Positions 57,801-64,000 of a stretch of DNA of 64,000 bases are shown piece after piece (positions within the stretch are counted from its first letter, which is position 1; the number at the start of each line of letters is the position of its first letter). Both the position numbers and the translations under genes were made by a program. This DNA is from Limonium bicolor. Its lineage: Eukaryota > Streptophyta > Magnoliopsida > Caryophyllales > Plumbaginaceae. Under the pieces are notes generated by a model. That model did not search any database and was not told the DNA's origin. It saw only the letters and a list, made by a program, of their open reading frames with translations. The DNA lies in assembly GCA_023374045.1 (NCBI GenBank), contig CM041779.1:144213485-144277484 (forward strand), read 5' to 3'.

Positions 57801-58253
57801 TGGATTCTCTGAGTTCCTTTATACTTATTACTTAGCTGGGTTCCTTCTCTTTGATTGTTGAGGTGTTAAGTTGTTCTGGTTTAAATTTACTCGGGGTCCG
57901 TAGAACGGAGTTGACTGCTCCCCGTGTTTCGTACACTACATGTATACATACGTGGGGTACCTTATTGATACGTTACCACTTACCCGACTATCTGTCAGGC
58001 CCACAAGCTCCTTCGGAGTGCGGTCGTCCCACATCCCATAGATGGGTACACTCGTAGTGTTCGTCACACGCCTAGGTGAAGTATTCTATTGTCAACTCCC
58101 CTCGTATCATTCTATGATACTCACCGTAATTCTGTTGGTTTGGTTTTAAAATCCAAGGTTTTAAAAGAAGGGTTGTGGTTTTGAAAGAAAATTTGGGTTT
58201 TATAGAAAACAGAAATCTTTATGGCATCTCCATGCCGGTTGTTTCTGACCGAG
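54870..58253 (-). other. Element F interior, middle part
   Basis: No coding domain recognised; collinear in patches with D 33230-35800 in reverse. Contains an internal stem-loop plus polypurine-like tract at 54963-54998 (minus strand). CCGAG at 58249-58253 is the left target duplication of H. Confidence 0.7.
54963..54998 (-). promoter_or_regulatory. Internal stem-loop and polypurine-like tract in F
   Basis: Minus strand: GATTACG-TGGG-CGTAATC, CC, then CTTTGAAGGGGGGTAG. Counterpart of D 35727-35760. Confidence 0.8.
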
Positions 58254-58899
58254 TGTAACACCCCAACCGTTAATCTCGTCATTACCTCTTAAACCGTTAC
58301 TAATTACTCCTACTCACGCAGCGGAACTCTAATTACAACAGGGGTGAAACAACGCCGTTAGCCACCCATGTGGCTAACCAGGCCTTTCTTACATACCGTA
58401 ACGGTCTGATGAACTGGAGCTACCGAGTACTTCATACAAGTACAATACTCAATTCATTTCTTTACTATACCGAGTCTACAATATACGGATGCCGATAACA
58501 TACTCGGACTTACACCCCATTCAAACGCATAAGTAATTACAATCTAACTACCCATGCTACACAGCAGTCCCCGTCCTACTCTCTCGAACGGTGGTCAGCT
58601 TCAGGTACCTGCACACTAAAAACGTTCCCCCTAGGGGGTCAGCTTACGCTGAATATGAATTTCGCATATACCGCGTGCTAACCGCGGTACGCCGACTACT
58701 TTGGGTCGGATATACATGGAGTTCATTTTTAATCAACAACATGCATCACAACAATACAATATATATGTATAATACACAAGGAATCTCTTACATCCAACCA
58801 TGAACACGTTCCTAACTCAAAACAAGGTTGTTAGTTGTATCATTTTACTCTTAGGCCTTGAGGGTTATACCTCACTTGCCTTGGTCACTTATTCAATAA

Positions 58900-59060
58900 C
58901 TTGCCCGCTCTCTCGGGTTACTTATACTTATACTCACCCATTCTCTCGGGTTACTTATACTTATACTTACCCATTCTCTCGGGTTACTCATACACATACT
59001 CGCCCTTCCTCTCGGGTTATTTATACTCATTATCTCACCCACACTCTTGGGTTATTTATA
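58900..59060. repeat. CTCTCGGGTTACTTATAC tandem repeat in H
   Basis: Five diverged units, period about 32-39 bp. Confidence 0.85.
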
Positions 59061-60305
59061 CTTAAGCTCTTGTAGATACTCGAGACACTACAGGTCTCCT
59101 ACGTCACGCTTGTTACTCCTAACACATACTTAAGCCAAAACTCATGGCCCTCGAGCATAGTCTTACTTCCCGGTTTCGACCCCACTCTGGGTCTAGCATG
59201 GTGGGAAGGTTCAACTAGCTCTCGGAACTCTCTCTTAGTTCCTATCTCTTTTTACATAGGTCCGACTACTCTCGGACTACTCAAATTCCCATACACCCCT
59301 CTCTCGGAGTTATAATATATTATGTATATTATTCTAGAAGCATCACTCTTGATGTTTCTAATGACTTTGGGAACATTACTCAAGTTCGGTTACTCTTTGG
59401 TTTAAGAGTTACCCTTACATTTCATTTACTCTTACTTTAGGTTATTTTCTTATACCGGTAAAATCCTCGTATAGGAGGTCGACCATGTCTCAAGGGAGTT
59501 ACATAGTCCCTTAGGTCTCTTTTACCTTTCTTATAAGTTCACATTGTTGGGCTAACTTCAATCCTCTCGATGGAGGTTCGTTTATCTCTCCACTCATATT
59601 TATTTCGTGGATTGTTTCAATAAGGTTTCCTAACCTTTATCGGGTATTTACTCAACCCGTACAACTCCTCACATTCTAGGGAGTTCATATGTTTACTTAA
59701 TCGTTATACTTTAATCGATAGCTTATGTGTGTTAGCATATTTCCATTGTTTAGAACTACCCGATCTACGGGTTTCTAGTCAATCAATACTCACTATGAGT
59801 CGGCCTATACACTATGTTAGACCACACCGGCATACAAGTATGTTAGCTCATACAACATACAATGAGACATGCATAATCAAACAAGGGATTATTTTCATGC
59901 TTTAGTCTTGATTAGGCCGGCACACAAACACACAAATCAGAGTAACTCGGTTAGCATACGGGGCATGAGAAAATCATACCTTTCACCGGGGTTAGCTTTA
60001 CCGTGTGATCTCACCATGCTAGGTTCGCACTTGGTCCACTGATAACATTCAAATGTTTATATTAACATTAAGGTGTTACGGTATGTAAAACTAATACTCC
60101 CGTACTTTACCCCGTTATCCCGTTTAGCTTAGTTTTACTCATGTGTTCTTAGCTCACATCTTTATCATTCACTCCTTGCACTTGTTTACACTTCTTAGGA
60201 CCTTCAATAGTCACCAAACAAGGCCTAAACATCATCTAAAACCATTACCATTCACTTCCCCATCATTAGGGCACTTAAAAACACATTCTGTTACATTTTT
60301 AGCCT

Positions 60306-60484
60306 GGTCCGGGTTTGTGTCCGGGGTTACAAACCCGGACCAAACACTGGAATCAGTTTCTGTCGTATTTTCATGTGGTCCGGGTTTGTGTCCGGGTTTA
60401 CAAACCCGGACCACCCCCTGGGATGACCTTCTGCCATGTTTTTGCTATGGTCCGGGTTTGCGTTCCGATTTGCAAACCCGGACA
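60306..60484. repeat. Three GGTCCGGGTTTG hairpin units in H
   Basis: Units at 60306-60341, 60377-60412 and 60449-60484. The arms GGTCCGGGTTTG/CAAACCCGGACC (12 bp) are perfect in unit 2; each unit has a T-GTCCGG or GTTCCG loop. Same cassette as F 42925-43255. Confidence 0.92.
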
Positions 60485-62634
60485 ACCCCTGGAACTGTCA
60501 AAACTTACAGTTTTTCACCAGTTTTCAACCCCTAAATCACCTCTAATCATTTCCTAATCATTCCATAAGTTTTCCACATGTTTAATCATCATAAAACATG
60601 CTCTAAACCTCTTCAAAACATTGGTTTATTCCTTACTCTCTCACACATTTTTTCATTCTCATTTCAACACCTTGCACATTTGTGCATCTTCTAACTTCTC
60701 CTCAACACTTTTGCATTATGTTCTCTTTCATTTTGACCATTCCATATCTTCCACGATAATGCACAACTCATACCAAGTTCCAAGACTCACTCTTAAAGCC
60801 TTAAATCTTCTTTGTTTTCTAAAAAACTCCTAAGGCACTAAACCACTCTTTTGCTACAGATTTTTGCATCATTCTACATCTCCTCCCTTGAACAAGCCTT
60901 CCAAAAGTGGTTAACTAACTCAAATAAGTCTCCATCCACACCTAGTTTCTCTAGGTCATTCCTCACACACAACAATGCTCAAACCACTCAAATCTCTACA
61001 CAAATTTTGCCATAACTTGGCTACTTTTCTAACTTTTCCCAAAACTCATTTCTTCACATATTTCATCCTAAAACTAGCCAAACCACAAGGGTTCTATCAG
61101 CACACATATAAACCATCAATACTCATCAATTCTCCAAATACCTCACAATGCATAATTCATAAAATGCATAACACTTAATCAAACACTAAATTCACAATGT
61201 TTTCTCACTTGCATTATTTCTATACAAGCACATTGCTACCACAACACATGTGGGGTTCATTCATTCATTTAATTATTTTTCCCTTCCCAAATTCTAAAAG
61301 CATTAGACTAGGCTCCAAGGTAAATTTCTTACCTCTTGTTCACAAGCCTTCCCTCCTTTCACTCCTCTTCTTCCTCTTATCTTTTCTCTTGCTTGGAAAT
61401 CGGCCAAGGCCAAGAAATTGCCCATCTCCAAATCAATATACAAGGCAAGGAATGAGTTTAAGTAAAAGCACTTAACCTCATTATTTAGAAATGCTTAAAG
61501 CTCTAAAATTGGTGATTACCTTGAAACCCTAGGTTGGGTTTTGATCAAGAATCAAGGGGAACTCCCAAACCACCATTGAAGACTTGGAGAATAGCTCAAA
61601 CAAGGAAAATCAAGGCATCAAAAACATGCCAAAATCGGCCAACAAGGGAAGGTGAAGAAAAAATGCAATTTTCTTCGGATATTTTTACCTTGGATGGAAG
61701 AAGAAGCTTCAAGCTTCTAAATGGTGTGCTTTTCTCTTCAAATGGCCAACACCCATAAAAATGAAACTCACCCTTTTTGGATTTTGAAAAGAGAGGAATG
61801 TAGGGCTTGGTGAGAGGATCACAAATATGTGGTTATTTTTGAGTTTGGAGCTTAAATCAAGCTTGAGCAAGAAGGAGAAGTGGTGGAAGCCATGGAGAGG
61901 AGCTCCATTTTCGTTCTGTACAGAGAGGCAGGAGGGAGAACGACAGCAAAGGAGGAAGGAGGTGGGGAAGGAAAGGAAGAAGTGAGGGAGGAGAGAGACT
62001 AATATTCTCCTTTTCTACTTTTTACTTTCCTTTTCTTTTCTTTCTTTATTTTCTAACTAATAAACAAGAGAGGGGGAGGCTGCTACTCTAATAAAACCGG
62101 CCCCCACTAGCTAATTAAGCTAGAGCGTTTTTCAGTTTCTGACAGAAAACGCTTGTTATTTTACCTGGTTTGGCACTATTCCCTAACCGGGCCCGTTTTT
62201 TGGATTTTCCTCGTTTCTTTATTTTTTAATGGCTATTAAGCTTCCATTAATACTTACTTATAGTTATATAGTCAACTATAATTTTTACGGGTCCATTTGA
62301 CCACTTAAAGTCACGTTCCCGGGTTCTCTCGAGAGACGTGTTTTAAAACTCCGTTAGCGTTTTAATCCATTATTTGGATCCGTTTTCTTCGGGAATCACT
62401 CCTGTATACTAATTAGGCCTAACTAAGCCTTAGGAATCCATCTCGGACCCTAACGAGATCATATATCTCTTATTTTCATTTAATGCGCATTTTAGCGTTT
62501 TTCGCGTTTAACGCATTTTCTCTTTTCTTTTGGTTTTATTCTTTTTAACAATACTCTCTAGGCACCATTAGGCCCTTAATAATCATATTAGAGTAATTAA
62601 ATCGCCATTTTTAGATCCGGGGTGTTAAACCGAG

Positions 62635-63785
62635 TCTAGCTTCTTGCTGACTGGTATGTTATAAATACGGTGGTTAGGCTGTTAGGCCCTTCCAAGTTTT
62701 CGTTCTTTCAGTTTTAGGATGTTTATTCCTGTAGTTGCTTCATTGTTGTCACGGTACATTACTATGTACCTGTGGTGTGTTAAAAGTCCTCCTGAATGCT
62801 CCTATTATTACTGCACTTGCTGTGGCAAGTGCGTGGTACTGGTGGTTTTGGGTAAACCTATACCGGTCACGGCATGGTTTTCGCTCGTATTTTGTAGTCT
62901 TGTCGACTTTCCTTTGAAGTGTTGATTTATGTTTTAGAATGCTCGGTCATTTAGGTAGCTTCTCAGCGATCTGGACATGGCTGTCGTAAATCTGGGAACT
63001 TCTCCAATCCTTGGAGATTCCCTTTTTGATTTGGTTGTGTTCTTCCTCGTTGCTCGTTCCCACACGTTGTTATGGTTACTGAGCCTAACTTGTTTTAGGC
63101 ACTACGGTTGTAGTTGCGTCAGATTACATCTTGTGAATGTTCCTGTAGCTGTCTGAGCTATGTTGGCCAGGTATTGTAACCTTAATGGCTTTGTAGTTTT
63201 GGAGTTAACCGCTCCTGACTATGTCCTTAGTCCGCTAGAATACCGTTGTTGGTGTTACTTAGCTATTACTGTCCCGTAGACTTGTGTCTCGGGTTCCGTT
63301 ACTGCTCCTTTTCCATTTCGTTGCACGGTTAGTGCTTCTTTCCCTGCTGTTGGTTGTCTAGCCAGGTTTCGCGACTGCTAAGCATGTCGCCCCATGTTCT
63401 TGTAAGTTGTAGCCTCCTTGTAGTTGGAGTGCTCATTCCACCGCTATTAAGTGCGGGTATTGTTGTTCAACCGGGATCCATCTCCGGGTCTTCCAATCCT
63501 TGGAATTTACTATATGTCAGTTCTTGTTTACCGTGCGGTGGTTTCACCACTGCCAGATCGGGTTTTCCCGAGTATGAGAGGACTTTCCTTCTCTCTGGCG
63601 TTCTTTCTCAAGTTATACAGTGGGGTTTGCGGAGGGCGGGTCTGGTATTGTAGGTATCCGGTACACACCGGGAGTTCCTAACTAGCATATCTCTAATGCT
63701 AACACTCAGCGCTTAGCCCTAAGCTTCTAATTCCTAACTCGGTATTTCCTAAACTCGGTATTTCCAGTCATCAGAGCGATACTTT
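62635..63785 (-). other. Element F interior, right part
   Basis: No coding recognised. The region after H (GACTGGTATG..., AGGCCCTTCCAA) mirrors D near 33140-33210, confirming H as an insertion. Confidence 0.7.
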
Positions 63786-63797
63786 GCTCTGATACCA
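63786..63797 (-). promoter_or_regulatory. Primer binding site, tRNA-Met type (element F)
   Basis: Minus strand TGGTATCAGAGC, a few bases inside the right LTR. Confidence 0.9.
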
Positions 63798-63802
63798 CTT
63801 TT

Positions 63803-64000
63803 TGTAACACCCCTACCGCTAATACCGTCATTGCCGTCCAATCCCCTTACACATCCAGATACACGCAGCGGATACTTGCATACACATAGTGGGTGAAACA
63901 ATGCCGTTAGTCACCCACGTGAATAACAAGGCTACTACTACTACATACCGCATCGGTCTGATGGACCGGAATCCCAAGTACTACACATCTACAATACATA
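63803..64000 (-). repeat. Element F right (5') LTR, partial
   Basis: Starts TGTAACACCCCTACCGCTAA and continues past the window edge; matches 27392-27590. Confidence 0.9.

Larger units (their letters stand above)
58254..62629 (-). mobile_element. Element H: solo LTR in F interior
   Basis: 4376 bp flanked by CCGAG (58249-58253, 62630-62634), with no interior or primer site. Ends TGTAACACCCC...GGGGTGTTAAA. The terminal inverted repeat TGTAACACCCC is perfect except for one base (C to A) in the final CA. On the minus strand a CT-rich leader-like tract lies near 61900-62000. Contains CTCTCGGGTTACTTATAC tandem units (58900-59060) and the GGTCC hairpins (60306-60484). Such solo LTRs arise by recombination between the two LTRs of one element. 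Confidence 0.9.
27392..64000 (-). mobile_element. Element F: coding-poor Tekay-like element, host of D, E and H
   Basis: The left LTR occupies 27392-27761 and 41538-45238, split by D. The polypurine tract is at 45239-45280, the primer site (tRNA-Met type) at 63786-63797, and the right LTR starts at 63803 (TGTAACACCCC) and runs off-window. After removing E and H the interior is about 5.7 kb and collinear with the interior of D in reverse. No gag or pol is recognisable. It is a large non-autonomous element. Confidence 0.85.

Overview
The window is plant nuclear DNA made almost entirely of nested LTR retrotransposons. I found no host gene, tRNA, rRNA or bacterial feature. The long Ty3/gypsy LTRs, tRNA-Met, tRNA-Asp and tRNA-Arg type primer sites, chromodomain integrase, and Athila- and Tat-type gag point to a dicot-like plant with a large repeat-rich genome. 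The species cannot be told from this sequence. Letters A-H are my labels.

Layout. 1-6317: A, an Athila-like gag-protease element (minus strand) with its 5' LTR at 4633-6317. 6376-12601: B, a complete non-autonomous element (LTRs 2463 and 2445 bp, target duplication TACAG). Both sit inside the left LTR of C. C runs from off-window left to 26831 (minus strand). It is a Tekay-like chromovirus with 4.26-kb LTRs and a decayed gag-pol at 16531-22376. 26832-27391: a gag scrap of an older element, G. 27392 to beyond the right edge: F (minus strand), a coding-poor element whose left LTR holds D (27762-41537, plus strand, duplication ACTAC). F's interior holds E (46377-54864, plus strand, Tat-like, duplication TTAAC) and H (58254-62629, a solo LTR, duplication CCGAG). 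D and F share collinear non-coding interiors.

The most unusual object is C. Between its gag zinc knuckles and protease lies a 736-bp same-strand reading frame for an AlkB-type Fe(II)/2-oxoglutarate dioxygenase (ALKBH-like), with its own ATG. It now carries four nonsense codons and two one-base losses. The surrounding gag-pol is cut by four intron-like sequences (GT...AG). Three of them join gag-pol in phase, and the AlkB frame lies wholly inside the third. Splicing could therefore switch between a Gag-Pol message and an AlkB-bearing message. G carries a similar splice acceptor before the same zinc knuckle.

Two other signals cross family borders. First, GTCC/GGAC (mostly CCGGAC) inverted repeats lie in the LTRs of A, B, C, D, E, F and H, usually downstream of a CT-rich leader-like stretch. 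Second, the polypurine tracts of B, C, D and F each follow a 7-8 bp stem-loop whose arms differ but stay paired. D and F each hold a second internal copy of that stem-loop plus polypurine design.

Many reading frames are broken by one-base changes in homopolymers, which also separate the otherwise near-identical LTR pairs, so some frameshifts may be sequencing errors.
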